In this document: in pieces, positions 45,820-61,714 of the stretch
How positions within the stretch are numbered: the first letter of the stretch is position 1
How the letters are laid out: every line of letters starts with the position of its first letter
Assembly: GCF_018446385.1 (NCBI RefSeq)
Contig: NC_055992.1
Location: forward strand, 17,640,877-17,704,876
Reading direction: 5' to 3'
Source of the DNA: Zingiber officinale
Taxonomy: Eukaryota > Streptophyta > Magnoliopsida > Zingiberales > Zingiberaceae
Length of the DNA: 64,000 bases
The notes under the pieces: generated by a model
What the model was told of the DNA's origin: nothing
The model's input: the letters and a program-made list of their open reading frames with translations, nothing else
Database searches by the model: none
Position numbers and translations under genes: made by a program

Positions 45820-46239
45820 TAAAAACCATATTTATGATGGATCGAAACGCGCTAGAGGGGGGGGGGGTGAATAGCGCTCGTGGCTATTTTTAACGATATA
45901 AAACACAGAATGGAAACGCAGCGGAAAGTAAAATAAAACACATAGAGATGCAGGTGTTTTACTTCGTTCGGAGCCTATGGCGACTCCTACTCGAAGGCCC
46001 ACGGTCCTTGACCGCTTTCGGTGGGCAACAACTATATGTCCGAAAAGATTACAATTTGAATTACAATCAGTGTAATAAAAGAATTAATACCGACAACACA
46101 AGATTGAAGAATCTGAGCTTTGGGTTGTCGACGTCGAGTAGTAGCACTTCAAAATCATCTCGTTGGCAGCACTTCACAGAAGACAGCTTAGCAATTGATT
46201 GTTCTTTGGTTGCACCCTCGACCCTCTTTTTATATGACC

Positions 46240-46371
46240 TTCCGGGCGCCTGGAGTGTGACGTGGCCAACCAACCAGGATGCTCCACGTGGCAAAGTCGC
46301 GGCAGGGATAACATTTGGTCCCGGGCGCCCGGACCTCCGGGCGCCCGGATCCAATCCGGGCGCCCGAACCC
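46240..46371. repeat. CCGGGCGCCCGG palindromes upstream of the W TATA box
   Basis: Four copies ('ccgggcgcctgg', 'cccgggcgcccgg', 'ccgggcgcccgg' and 'ccgggcgcccg') are present here. The other LTR (51818-51952) has a different number and spacing of copies. Confidence 0.8.
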
Positions 46372-46635
46372 CTTTTTCCAGCAGGTTCTTCACCTGCAAA
46401 ACAAGGTTAGTCCGAGCAATAATACCCTGCAAGACAGTGTTAGATTCTGATAAAACATAGTAACGAATAACTGACAGTCTTCGGACTGTCCGAGTCTGAC
46501 TTCGGATTTCTAACCGGAAACCCTAGGTCGACCCGACGCCTACTGTTCCCTCTACGGGGAACGCGTCCTCACCTACTCCTCTCAGGAGAGATTACCTGAT
46601 GCCAGTCCGGTCCTCCAGACCGACTGGACTTTCCG

Positions 46636-46925
46636 CCTAGGGTTACCACCCCCTAGGGCTTTTCCTCCACCTAGGGTTACCGCCCCCTAGGACCTAAGGT
46701 TTTTCCTCCACCTAGGGTTACCGCCCCCTAGGACCTAAGGTTTCCGCCCTTAGGGTTTTCCTCCACCTAGGGTTACCGCCCCCTAGGACCTAAGGTTGCC
46801 GCCCCTTAGGGTTTTCCTCCACCTAGGGTTACCACCCCCTAGGACCTAAGGTTACCGCCCCTTAGGGTTTTCCTCCACCTAGGGTTACCACCCCCTAGGA
46901 CCTAGGGTTACCACCCCCTAGAGTT
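46636..46925. repeat. 'acctagggttaccaccccctag' repeats in the W LTR
   Basis: Nine or so copies of 'cctagggttaccgccccct' alternate with 'aaggttaccgccccttaggg'. They match, on the opposite strand, the repeats in the Y LTR. The 5' LTR of W has a similar block at 52215-52530. Confidence 0.8.
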
Positions 46926-47989
46926 TTTACCTGCCTAGCCGCAGCTAGGACTTTTGCCTAAGTATCACTTAGGACTTTCCTGCAAGCTCCATGAACCTTG
47001 TTAGATAACATTATAGCTTAACTTTGAGCCCTTTGCTATAATCAAAACTCAAGTTCGATCATCTGGTGCTCACTGCACCAACAATCTCCCCCTTTTTGAT
47101 TATGACAACCTTGATTCAAAGTTAAGTAAAACATAACATTAAATAATTGAATAAATAATGGAGGTTAACCATGAGCATCAATGCAATTTAAAGTTTATGC
47201 TCCCCCTTTCATTATGTTTAAAGTTTCTTGATTTCTTAACTTTGACTTTTCTCTCCTCCTTTGACATAAATCAAAAAGAATTAACAAAAGAGAGAAATAG
47301 TCTATTTAATTTTAAGCTCCCCCTAAAGGGTAGCATACTTAAGTACTTAGACTTTGATAAAGAAAGATTTGATTAAGTGCTTAGCTTGATTTATAAGGCT
47401 TTTGAAAATAATAGTTTTGTCACGTATTTAGTCTTAAAAATACTTAGTTTTTTAAAAAAACTTGTTTTGAAAAAAAAACACTTAGCTAAATTTGGAATGC
47501 TTAGCTATGTTTTCAGCTTAAAAATGATTGCGTTGAGGCACTTTGCCGGATAGCTAAGTTTAGAATATAGTCTAACTAAGCTTAGTTAAAGAAGACTTGA
47601 TAAAGTACTTAGCTTTGAAAACATTCTAGAAGAGTTATAATTTAAAAGCCAGGTCATAAATAATTTCAATTTTAAAGTTAAGTTAAGAATAACCTTAATT
47701 TTTGAAGATAAGTAAAAATTAGTTTTTAATTTTGAGGTTAAGTTAAAATTTTATTTTAACAAAAAACTAATTTTAAAACCAATTTAAAATCACTTCCCCT
47801 TAATAAATGCCTTAATAAATTCTTTGAGTTCAGGAGTCCAAGCATGAGAGGTTAAAAAATATTTTCCTAATTTTCCATCTCACTCATTCTAGATTAACAA
47901 GCATGTTTAGCATATGAGTGAGTGTGAGATGGAGTTTACTTTAATTTACAACATCGAGAATATCAGTTAGAATTCCAAATAGGTGACCA

Positions 47990-49210
47990 TTATTTTGAAG
48001 ATTTTAAAAATTAATTGAGTTTAGAATTTCAAAGAATTTAATAAATTCTGAAAAGGGTTTTGAATTCAGAGGATATTTCAAATGATTTTTCAAATAATTT
48101 TTGAAATAATTTTGAAATTAATTTTTCAAGGGATTTTTCAAAGAATTTTGAAATTAAGTTTTAAATATTTTGAAAAGATTTCTCAAATGAATTTTCAAAG
48201 AATTTTGAAATTAAGTTTTAAAGATTTTGAAATGATTTTGAAAAGATTTCTCAAATAAATTTTAAAAGAATTTTGAAATTAAGTTTTAAAGATTTTGAAA
48301 TGATTTTGAAAAGATTTCTCAAATAAATTTTAAAAGAATTTTGAAATTAAGTTTTAAAGATTTTGAAAAGATTTCTCAAATAAATTTTAAAATGAATTTT
48401 GAAATTAAGTTTTAAAGATTTGGAAATGATTTTGAAAAGATTTCTCAAATAAATTTTAAAATGAATTTTGAAATTAAGTTTTAAAGATTTTGAAATGATT
48501 TTGAAAAGATTTCTCAAATAAATTTTAAAAGAATTTTGAAATTAAGTTTTAAAGATTTTGAAATGATTTTGAAAAGATTTCTCAAATAAATTTTAAAATG
48601 AGTTTTGAAATTAAGTTGAAATGATTTTGAAAAGATTTCTCAAATAATTTTTTAAAATGATTTTTAAAGAATTTTTCAAATAATTTTGAAATGTTTTTTA
48701 AAGAATTTTTCAAATAATTTTGAAATGAATTTTAAAGAATTTTTCAAATAATTTTGAAATGTTTTTTAAAGAATTTTTCAAATAATTTTGAAATGAATTT
48801 TAAAGAATTTTTCAAATAATTTTGAAATATTTTTTAAAGAATTTTTCAAATAATTTTGAAATGAATTTTAAAGAATTTTTCAAATAATTTTGAAAATGAT
48901 TTTTAACGAATTTTTCAAATAATTTTGAAATGAATTTTAAAGAATTTTTCAAATAATTTTGAAATTAATTTTAAAGAATTTTTCAAATAATTTTGAAAAA
49001 TATTTTTAACGAATTTTTCAAATAATTTTGAAATGTTTTTTAAAGAATTTTTCAAATAATTTTGAAATGAATTTTAAAGAATTTTTCAAATAATTTTGAA
49101 ATGTTTTTTTAAAGAATTTTTCAAATAATTTTGAAATGAATTTTAAAGAATTTTTCAAATAATTTTAAAATAATTTTTAACGAATTTTTCAATTAATTTT
49201 AAAGTCCTTA
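47990..49210. repeat. AT-rich degenerate tandem array in W, replacing pol
   Basis: Units of about 33 bases, 'tttttcaaataattttgaaa' plus 'tgaattttaaagaa', recur more than twenty times. On the sense strand of W they resemble the Y array. Confidence 0.85.
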
Positions 49211-49917
49211 GTCATCTCACCTGATCTAAATTTTCAATCAGGGAATTCTATAATCTTTGTGAGATGAATTGAGGTTCAATTTTAGGATTATGTTTAATTT
49301 TGTGTTAGATTCAGGTTTAGCTTAGGGTTCAACAAGTAAGCATTCTTTGGATAAACTTCTGGGCTATGGTGAGTCACAAGGAACTCATTAAAGTAACCAT
49401 GCCTTCGAGGTTTTCCAAATAGTCCTACCCATTGAACTTAATACTAAACCTTGGTCTAACTAGTTAGGGTCCATTTAAGGGTAGCTTCGGTCAGTTCCAC
49501 TTGGCCAAGTGCACCAGGTCGAAGCCATATCTTCCTAGACATGCGATGCCCAAGCTTTCCTAACTTACTATCATCCAAAAAACTTCTCCAGTACTGTGTT
49601 TCAAGTTAAATCTAACCCTTTTAATCTATCCTTACTTACCCTGTCGGGTAATCTACTCTTGTTTACCCATTTCGGGTAGATTAAGTTCGGTTACCCAGTC
49701 GGGTAAATAGATTTCGGAGTTGCCAGTTGTTCTGGACCCTCCTTCTATTTTGATTTTTGGATTTTTGAATTAATTTTGAATTTTTGAAATTGAATTTTAA
49801 TAATTGATTTCGAATGTTGAATTTCGAATTTTGAATTTTGAATTTTAATAATTAATTTCGAATTTAAATTTTGAATTTTAATAATTAATTTCGAATTTGA
49901 ATTTTGAATTTTAATAA

Positions 49918-50388
49918 TTAATTTCGAATTTCAATTGTTTTAGCTCCCCCTGGATCATAGCCTCGATAAGGTCTATTGAGGTAATGTATTTGATCCTTCG
50001 GGATCCAATATTGACCAAGTCCAACTTGATTAATCAATTTGGACTTGGGGACCCATGCTTGAATTATGTTTCTATTATTTCTATTAACTAGAGACAGATA
50101 TGATTTATATTTTGTTTTGGTCTTAAATCCAAGTCCGGATTTGTTGTAAATGGCTCGTTGTTTTCCAAGAATTAGATCCAAATTCTTGGAACCCAAGGTG
50201 AACCGTTCCAACGTGTTTTTGAGTTCTTTAATTTGAGTTTTAAAATTAGAATTTTCTTCCTCAAGTTGTTGGACTTGAGTCGAATTTCCAATTTGAACTG
50301 GCTCAGTTAAAGCACTCAAGTCAGTCGCTTCCTTATGGGCTGTTACCTCCTTTTGGAGCGACTTAACCCGGACGTTGGATTTAGCCAA
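49918..50388 (-). CDS. Second ORF of W: coiled coil plus pre-protease region
   Basis: The open frame of 156 codons lies -1 relative to the gag ORF that ends six bases upstream. It encodes a heptad-like stretch ('STQVQQLEEENSNFKTQIKE'), then 'IIQAWVPKSKLINQVG' and 'RPYRGYDPGGAKT'. This is the part that stands just before protease in SIRE-like Copia polyproteins. Protease itself is absent and the frame runs out into AT-rich sequence. The first residue is not an ATG, so any expression would need a frameshift or an upstream start. Confidence 0.55.
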   Translation of the reverse strand: MAKSNVRVKSLQKEVTAHKEATDLSALTEPVQIGNSTQVQQLEEENSNFKTQIKELKNTLERFTLGSKNLDLILGKQRAIYNKSGLGFKTKTKYKSYLSLVNRNNRNIIQAWVPKSKLINQVGLGQYWIPKDQIHYLNRPYRGYDPGGAKTIEIRN

Positions 50389-50393
50389 CTTCT

Positions 50394-51107
50394 TTAATAA
50401 GGAATTAAATTTTCTGAATCATCTAAGCTAATACTTGAAATTAGAGCACTTACAGTGGTTTTGGGTCCTTTAGAAACGGATACGGATCCGTGGCTTCGCT
50501 CGGACTCGGTGTCTGATTCGCTCTCGGTTTCTGAATCGGGCTCAAACTCGGACTCGATTTCAGCAACATGTGCTCGTACTGGTAGAGCGAAAAGGCTCGC
50601 TTGCTCTTCTTCGTCCGATTCGGATTCATCTGATGACTCGGACCATGTTGCCTTCAGTGCTTTCTTCGTCTTGCTTGTTCCTGCAAATAACGCAACACCT
50701 TCCTCGGCCGGACTAGTATTAGTCTGCTCAAACAATTTATTTATTAAAACATGGTTACCTGTTTTTGTATCAGGAATACCTTCGTGTAACTCAATCAGAT
50801 TCTCCCACAGCTCCTTGGCACTTGAGAATGGGCCGACGCGATTCAGCTCCTTATTCGTTAAGCCACACTGAAGTGTATACGTTGCTTTTGCGTTTGCTTC
50901 TACCTTTTTGATAAGGTTCGCGTCCCAGTTCTCGTACGGTAGTGGCTTGCCGGCGCCGTTAGTTGGCAGTTGAAGACCGGTTTTGACGATCATCCAGACT
51001 TCAAAGTGAGTCTGGAGATACGCCTCCATCCGACCCTTCCAATCTCCAAAATTATCTCCGGAGAAGAGCGGTGGACGAGCAGTGTTGTAGCCTTCTTGAT
51101 GGGTCAT
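50394..51107 (-). CDS. gag: Gag of element W with an internal deletion, open
   Basis: The ATG at 51107 opens 237 codons. The N-terminal part has the SIRE-like gag pattern 'ARPPLFSGDNFGDWKGRMEAY', 'HFEVWMIVKTGLQLP' and 'SAKELWENLIELHEG'. At 'INKLFEQTNTSPAEEGVALF' it jumps to the acidic 'WSESSDESESDEEE' tail. Compared with Y, the second half of the capsid and the whole zinc knuckle are missing, yet the frame is kept. Nucleic-acid binding through a CCHC knuckle is therefore impossible. It may be a dead relic or a Gag variant that still assembles with intact Gag. Confidence 0.65.
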   Translation of the reverse strand: MTHQEGYNTARPPLFSGDNFGDWKGRMEAYLQTHFEVWMIVKTGLQLPTNGAGKPLPYENWDANLIKKVEANAKATYTLQCGLTNKELNRVGPFSSAKELWENLIELHEGIPDTKTGNHVLINKLFEQTNTSPAEEGVALFAGTSKTKKALKATWSESSDESESDEEEQASLFALPVRAHVAEIESEFEPDSETESESDTESERSHGSVSVSKGPKTTVSALISSISLDDSENLIPY

Positions 51108-51394
51108 CTTAGAAAGACAATCTCACAAAATAAACACAATAAAACTTGTTCCAAGACTTAGTCTTGGATTAGTAGTGCGGGAGAGAAATAAAAATAGCAA
51201 TTCAGGAATTTTGAGAAAAAAATAATAAAATATTATTAAAATAATATTACTACAAATTTTTGAAAATGCAATATTTTGTTAATTCCAACCAATGGTGAAA
51301 AGATGAAAATTAATTTTTCAAAAATAGTTTTGGAGGGAAAAAACGACAAAGCCAAAAAAAATGCTTGAATGGTGGTTGCACCAATTCAAAGTGA

Positions 51395-51412
51395 CCCCGC
51401 TCTGATATCAAT
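51395..51412 (-). other. Primer-binding site of W
   Basis: On the minus strand 'attgatatcagagcgggg' follows the 5' LTR end and is close to the initiator-Met tRNA complement. Confidence 0.65.
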
Positions 51413-52680
51413 TGATGGATCGAACCACGCTAGAGGGGGGGGGGGTGAATAGCGCTCGTGGCTATTTTTAACGATATAAAACACAAAATGGAAACGCAGC
51501 GGAAAGTAAAATAAAACACACAGAGACGCAGGTGTTTTACTTCGTTCGGAGCCTATGGCGACTCCTACTCGAAGGCCCACGGTCCTTGACCGCTTTCGGT
51601 GGGCAACAACTATATGTCCGAAAAGATTACAATTTGAATTACAATCAGTGTAATAAAAGAATTAATACCGACAACACAAGATTGAAGAATCTGAGCTTTG
51701 GGTTGTCGACGTCGAGTAGTAGCACTTCAAAATCGTCTCGTTGGCAGCACTTCACAGAAGACAGCTTAGCAATTGATTGTTCTTTGGCTGCACCCTTGAC
51801 CCTCTTTTTATATGACCTTCCGGGCGCCTGGACCCCTTCCGGGCGCCTGGAGTGTGACGTGGCCAACCAACCAGGATGCTCCACGTGGCGAAGTCGCGGC
51901 AGAGATAACATTTGGTCCCGGGTGCCCGGATCCATCCCGGGCGCCCGGACCCCTTTTTCCAGCAGGTTCTTCACCTGCAAAACAAGGTTAGTCCGAGCAA
52001 TAATGCCCTGCAAGACAGTGTTAGATTCCGATAAAACATAGTAACGAATAACTGACAGTCTTCGGACTGTCCGAGTCTGACTTCGGATTTCTAACCGGAA
52101 ACCCTAGGTCGACCCGACGCCTACTGTTCCCTCTACGGGGAACGCGTCCTCACCTACTCCTCTCAGGAGAGATTACCTGATGCCAGTCCGGTCCTCCAGA
52201 CCGACTGGACTTTCCGCCTAGGGTTACCACCCCCTAGGACCTAGGGTTACCGCCCCCTAGGGCTTTTCCTCCACCTAGGGTTACCGCCCCCTAGGACCTA
52301 AGGTTTCCGCCCCTTAGGGTTTTCCTCCACCTAGGGTTACCACCCCCTAGGACCTAAGGTTGTCGCCCCTTAGGGTTTTCCTCCACCTAGGGTTACCACC
52401 CCCTAGGACCTAAGGTTACCGTCCCTTAGGGTTTTCCTCCACCTAGGGTTACCACCCCCTAGGACCTAAGGTTACCTCCCCTTAGGGTTTTCCTCCACCT
52501 AGGGTTACCACCCCTTAGGGTTTTTACCTGTCTAGCCGCAGCTAGGACTTTTGCCTAAGTATCACTTATGACTTTCCTGCAAGCTCCATGAACCTTGTTA
52601 GATAACACCATAGCTTAACTTTGAGCCATTTGCCATAATCAAAACTCAGGTTCGATCATCTGGTGCTCACTGCACCAACA
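51413..52680 (-). mobile_element. 5' LTR of W
   Basis: The LTR is 1,268 bp and nearly identical to 45835-47083. Differences are concentrated in the palindrome and 'cctaggg' arrays. The TATA-like box is at 51803-51815 (minus strand). Confidence 0.85.
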
Positions 52681-52685
52681 ATTTA

Positions 52686-56379
<3,694 letters not shown>

Positions 56380-56685
56380 CGGTTTTCCACCGCTGCAAAA
56401 CCGGTGTTATTAATTAATATTACATCGGTCATTTACTGCTGTCAAAACTGGTGTTATTAACATACAATATTACATCGGTTTTACACCGTTGATGAAACGG
56501 TGTCGTTAAATGATACTACACCGGTTAATAACCGATTCGAAGACCGGTGTCGTTAAGTGATACTACACCGGTTTTAAACCGATGTCTAAAATGGCAGACC
56601 TTTTACATCAGCTTCATAGACATCAGTCGAAAATGAAATAGACACCGGTGGAAAATCGATGTCTATGAGGATTTTTGTTGTAGTG
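56380..56685. repeat. Right subterminal repeats and terminal inverted repeat of the CACTA element
   Basis: Copies of 'ttacatcggttttacaccg' and 'gatactacaccggtt' recur, and the end 'gatgtctatgaggatttttg' plus 'ttgtagtg' pairs with the left terminus. Confidence 0.85.
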
Positions 56686-57424
56686 ATAGGAGTCTTGGCG
56701 ATGTAAGTCCAAGCTTGAGGCTTGGCCATGTAAGTCCAAGTGTGACTTAGCAAGGTGAAGTCTCGGAGCGAGAAGCTCTCAGTAAGTGAAATCCTGGGAG
56801 TGAGGAGCTTCTTGGCAAAGATGAAGACCCGGAGGTAAGGAGTCTCTTAGCAAGGGAAGACCTAATAACAAGGACAAGGCCGAAGGAAGCTCTTGAAGGC
56901 AAAGCATGAAGGATGGGTAAACATCCGAGGGATGCAAGGTTGATAAAGGAGGTTAAAAGGCAAGGTCAAGGTTGTGGGGGCGAGGATGAGTGCATGAGTG
57001 ATTGTACTCAGAGGTAAAAATCCTAAGTTAGAGTTTACTAGTCGACTGGTATATGTCTCAATCGCTTGGTAGTTGAGAACTAGCAAACCTGGAATGGAAT
57101 TCCAAAGTTTGTGGAGTTACCAGTCGATTAGTAAAGTTACCAGTTGTCTAATACAGTTAACTGGTCTAGTTATGGGGCAGTCGATTGAGAGCCAACAGAA
57201 TGATTCTGTTCTCTCAGCCCATGATGATCAATTGACTGATCCATGATGATTAGTCGATTGGGATTGAACGGTTAGATTACAATGGTCAAATTCCACAGAG
57301 CTTAGTCGACTGGTAAGTATGACAGTTGGCTGGTGGTGGAAACACAGCTTGAGTGTTTCCTTCCAAACTTTATATAATAAAACTCAGATTGGCTGGCTTT
57401 GGTGATGAAATTAGAGGTGGTTAA
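56686..57424 (+). mobile_element. Copia LTR, right part (continuation of 43319-43473)
   Basis: The LTR resumes with 'ataggagtcttggcgatgta' and 'aagtccaagcttgag' repeats, then AGTCGACT/AGTCGATT dyads (57038-57310) and a TATATAATAA box at 57371-57380. It is then cut at 57425 by the minus-strand Copia element. Its end is off-window. Confidence 0.6.
57038..57310. repeat. AGTCGACT-type palindromes upstream of a TATA box
   Basis: 'actagtcgactggta', 'ccagtcgattagtaa', 'gcagtcgattgaga', 'tagtcgattggga' and 'ttagtcgactggtaag' recur irregularly up to about 60 bases before the TATA box. Confidence 0.65.
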
Positions 57425-60018
57425 TGTTGGTTGCTACTCGGAAAGCCTAGAGGTTCCACTGTACAAAAATTTTGTACAAAGGTCTGAACCTTTTCCTAGC
57501 TACCATGTGTTCTTTTAAATTAAATTTTGGATCGCCTGCGGAACTTAACACGTTTGATCCAAAACTTAATCTATTTGTTCTTTTAGGTTTTGACTTGGAT
57601 CTCCTGCGGAACTTAACACGTTCGACCCAAGTCACCTTAAGTTATTAATTCCATTAAATATTAATTTCCATAATCGGTTCCCAGTACTGACGTGGCGAGG
57701 CACATGGCCTTCTTGGATATGGGAGCAACCACCACTGACTAGACAAAACCTTTTATAGAAAGCTAATATTTAATTTCCTAAAATAACTTTAGGTTAACCG
57801 AAAAGAACAATCAAATCACAAGGAAAAGAAAAACAAAAGAACACTATATCGAGAACAAATTCGAAACTCTAGAATCGTATGCCTCTTGTATTTAGTATTA
57901 TTTCCAAAAATAACTAGTATGATGCGGAAAGAAAAATTACTAGTTATACCTTTTAGAAAAACCTCTTGATCTTCTACCGTATTCCTCTTCTAACCTCGGA
58001 CGTTGTGTGGGCAACGATTTTCCGAGATGAGAACCACCAAGCACCTTCTTCTTCCTTGCAAGTTTTGGCCATCAAAACTTCTTCTAGGATGAAGAGGTTC
58101 GGCCACCACCACCATGCTCCAAGGGATGCTAGAAACAAAGCTTTCTTTCTCTCCTTCTTCTTCTTCTTCTCTAAACTTGATCCGGCCACCATATGAGTCT
58201 CCACAAGAAGGATGAGGTTCGGCCATCAAAGAGAAGAAAAGAGGAGAGGATGGCCGGCCACACCAAGGAAGAAAAAGAGAGAGGAAAAATAATAGAGTTG
58301 TTCTCAATGAAGGCACCTCTACCCTCTCTTTTATAATCCTTGGCCTTGGCAAATAAGGAAATTTAAATAAAAATTTCCTTAATTCTTTTTCCATTGATAA
58401 GAAAAATTTATTTAATTAAAAATAATTTTTTTTCCTCATCAACAATGTGGCCGGCCACTTTAAACCAAGCAAAGGAAATTTAATTCAATCAAGAATTAAA
58501 ACTTTCCTAATTTGTTTCCGGAAATTTTATAAAAAATTTCTCTAAAAATTTTTCCCTTCATGATGGTCAATAAAAAGGAAATTTTATAAATTAAAATATT
58601 TCTTTAAAACATGTGGATTAAAAAGAAAGTTATCTTTAAAAATTAAAATCTCTTCCAATCTACAAATAAGGAAAGATATCTAATCTTTTCTTAATCTTTG
58701 TAGATGCTTTATAAAAGAGATATTTAATTTTTAAACTCTCTTTTAAATCATGAACATGATTAAAAGGAAAGTTTTTACCAAAATTAAAATCAACCTTTTA
58801 ATCTACAAATAAGGAAAGAGATTTAACTCTTCTCTTAATCTTTTGTAGAATCTTATAAAAGGAAAGATTTAAATTTTTAAACTCTCTTTTAAATCATGTT
58901 ATCCACATAAGAAAAATTTAAAAAATAAAATTCCTTTTTATTTTAATAGGGCCGGCCACCTAAGCTTGAGTTCAAGCTAGGGCCGACCACATGAATTCAC
59001 CCATGAACCAAAACATGGCCGGCCCTGGCTTGGTCTCCAAGCTAGCTTGGCCGGCCCCCTATAGGATGGGTAAGAAGGTGGGTATAGGTGGGTATAGTAC
59101 TCTATAATTAAGAGGCTACGATAGGGACCGAGAGGAGGAATTGGTTTTGGTCTCCCGATAAAATTAAGCATCCCGTGCTCGCCCCGAACACACAATTTAA
59201 TTTTATCAATAATAATTCATTCCACTAGAGAACTATTATTGAACTACCGTACCAATCCCAAATTACATTTTGGGCTCCTTCTTATCATGAGTGTGTTAGT
59301 CTCCCTGTGTTTAAGATAACAAATGTCCACTAATTAAGTAAGTTACTGACAACTCGCTTAATTAATATCTAGCTCCAAGAGTAGTACCACTCAACTTCAT
59401 CGTCATGTCGGACTAAGTCCACCTGCAGGGTTTAACATGACAATCCTTTTGAGCTCCTCTTGGGGACATTCTCAACCTAGTATCTCTAGGACACAGTTTC
59501 CTTCTATAATCAACAACACACACTATAAGTGATATCATTTCCCAACTTATCGGGCTTATTGATTCATCGAACTAAATCTCACCCATTGACAAATTAAAGA
59601 AATAAATATCAAATATATGCGCTTGTTATTATATTAGGATTAAGAGCACACACTTCCATAATAACTGAGGTCTTTGTTTCTTTATAAAGTCAGTATAAAA
59701 GAAACGACCTCTAATGGTCCTACTCAATACACTCTAAGTGTACTAGTGTAATTATATAGTTAAGATAAACTAATACCTAATTACACTACGACCTTCAAAT
59801 GGTTTGTTCCTTTCCATCTTGGTCGTGAGCTACTGTTTATAATTTATAAGGTACTGATAACATGATCCTCTGTGTGTGACACCACACACCATGTTATCTA
59901 TAATATAAATTAATTGAACAACTACATTTATCACAAATGTAGACATTTGACCAATGTGATTCTTATTTCTAGATAAATGTTTATACCAAAAGCTAGGCTT
60001 TTAGTATACACTCTAACA
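57425..60018 (-). mobile_element. 3' LTR of the minus-strand Copia element
   Basis: On its own strand it starts 'tgttagagtgtatactaaaa' and ends 'gagtagcaaccaaca'. At 2,594 bp it is long for a Copia LTR. It carries five GGCCGGCC sites (58252, 58449, 58950, 59017 and 59049) and a TATA-like 'ggattataaaagagag' (minus strand, 58324-58339). Short open frames at 57447-58394 and 58977-59195 lie inside it and are not genes. Confidence 0.7.
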
Positions 60019-60034
60019 ATCTCCCACTTATACT
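60019..60034 (-). other. Polypurine tract of the minus-strand Copia element
   Basis: On the minus strand 'gtataagtgggagat' abuts the 3' LTR. Confidence 0.65.
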
Positions 60035-60039
60035 AAAAG

Positions 60040-61480
60040 ACTAAGCTGCCATATCTGCTGCCATACATCTGATTCCCATCCCTTCAACATGCCCATCAAA
60101 AGCTCTTGCCTTAAGGACCTTAGTGAAAGGATCTATAGGTCATCACCTGATGCAATCTAGGCGGCAACAACTTCTCCTCGTTTATATGATTCCTCGTATT
60201 GGGTGGTACTTGCACTCTATTGTGTTTACTTGCCTTATAGACTTATGGTTTCTTCGAGTTTGCTACTGTACCAACATTATTACAATAAATTGTAATAATT
60301 TTTGGACAAACCAGAAATCATATCTAAGTCTATCTTGAGGTTATTGAGTCATTCAGCTTTTATGGCTACCTCAGAGGCTTGCCATATACTAAGCTTCTAT
60401 GGTGGAGTCCAGAAAAACACCTATGCTTATCACTCTTCCATAGTTATGACTTTACCTCCTAAAGTAAACACAAAAACCCCGAGGTTGACTTATTATTGTC
60501 CCTATCCGATTGGAAGTCAAAATCCATGCAACCCACAAGGACTAAATTAACTGCCTTGTAAGCTAGCATATAATCTCTAGTGCCTCTAAGGTACTACAAT
60601 ATATGCTTTACTGCAGTCCACTGTCCTTGTCCAGGGTTACTTTGATATCTGCTAACTATGCCCTTGGCAAAACAGATTTCTGATCTCATGCATAGCATAC
60701 ATTAGGCTTCCAACAGCCGTAGCATAAAGAACTGCCTTTATTTCCTTTATCTCCTTTGATATCTACAGAGACATATCTTTAGATAAAGTTACTCCATCCT
60801 AAAAAGGTAAGAAACCTTTCTTGGAGTTTTGTATGCTTAAAACGAGCAAGGATTTTTCCGATGTATGAAGCTTGGGATAAGTAAAATATTCTTTTCTTGC
60901 GATCCCTTATTACTTTGATCTCAAGAATATATACATTCTCCCAAGTCCTTTATATCGAATTGTTTGGACAACCATACCCTTACTTCTGACAACATTTTGA
61001 TATTGTTTCCAACTACCAAAAATGTTATCTAGGTATAGTACAAGAAATACCACCACGTTTCCATCACATCTTTTGTATACACAAGACTTATCCGGTTACT
61101 AAATCCATAGATCTGGATTACTTTGATAAACTGGATGTTCCAAGACCTTGAAGCTTTGCCTCAGTCCATAGACTGATTGAGTTTACACACAAGATGCTCT
61201 TAGCCCTTTGCAATGAACCCTTCTGGTTGCTTTATATGGATGTTTTCTTCAAGACTTCCATTAAGGAATGCTGTCTTGACATCCACTTGCCAAATAGATA
61301 AAAGAATCCGGATAGACTTAAGCATGGCTACCAGTGAAAAAGTTTCCTTTTTCATCTAGCCTTGCTTTGAGAGTTTCTACCTTCCTGTCTATCCCTCTTT
61401 TCCTAATATAGACCTTTTTACACCCAAAGGCTTTTATACCATTTGGTGGTTCTATAAGCTTCCAGATTTTATTAGAATAC
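60040..61480 (-). pseudogene. pol: Copia RNase H and reverse transcriptase, degenerate
   Basis: RNase H is visible as 'GCMDFDFQSDRDNNKSTSGF' at about 60485-60545, the usual site of the 'D.D...D..S.SG' motif. RT is visible as 'VFLVLYLDNIF' at about 61020-61052, where the catalytic Y-V-D-D has become Y-L-D-N, and as 'AFGCKKVYIRKRGIDRKVET' near 61365-61430. Multiple stops and shifts lie in between. The domain order is typical of Copia (integrase before RT). Confidence 0.75.
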
Positions 61481-61507
61481 ATATATTCTAATTCTGTTAT
61501 TCATTAC

Positions 61508-61714
61508 TCATTGCCAAGATATTGTATCTTTATCTTGGAGTACTTCGTCATATGTCCGGAGATCATATTCATGTCCTCCAGGGATCGAGTCCAAAAACTC
61601 TCCCAAAACATAAATCTTTTTAGGTTGCCTAACAACCCTCCCACTACGATGAGGCACTTTCTGCAATTGTGTATCATTTGTGATACGTGTTGCAGTTTCC
61701 TTGTGGTATCTCAT
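61508..61714 (-). pseudogene. Copia linker between integrase and RT
   Basis: An open minus-strand stretch encodes 'HRSGRVVRQPKKIYVLGEF' and 'RTYDEVLQDKDTISWQ', the conserved 'R.S.R...PP.RY' to 'A..D.....W' link in plant Copia Pol. Confidence 0.75.

Larger units (their letters stand above)
45835..47083 (-). mobile_element. 3' LTR of W
   Basis: The LTR is 1,249 bp. It contains the G-rich end tract, GGGCGCCC palindromes at 46240-46371, the TATA-like 'gtcatataaaaagag' (minus strand, 46222-46236) and 'acctagggttaccaccccct' repeats at 46636-46925. Confidence 0.85.
45835..52680 (-). mobile_element. Copia-type element W (SIRE-like), gag-only, minus strand, TSD ATTTA
   Basis: The element is flanked by ATTTA (45830-45834 and 52681-52685). 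On its own strand each LTR starts 'tgttggtgcagtgagcacc' and ends 'gttcgatccatca' or a near variant. It has a primer site, a gag with an in-frame internal deletion, a -1 shifted second ORF, an AT-rich array and no pol. It sits in an intron of the captured reductase fragment inside the CACTA element, so it came after the CACTA capture. LTR backbone similarity shows it is a sibling of Y. Confidence 0.85.

Noticed and set aside
57447..58394. Short open frames on both strands near 57.4-58.4 kb
   Set aside because: They lie inside the 2.6-kb Copia LTR, have low-complexity composition and show no family motifs.
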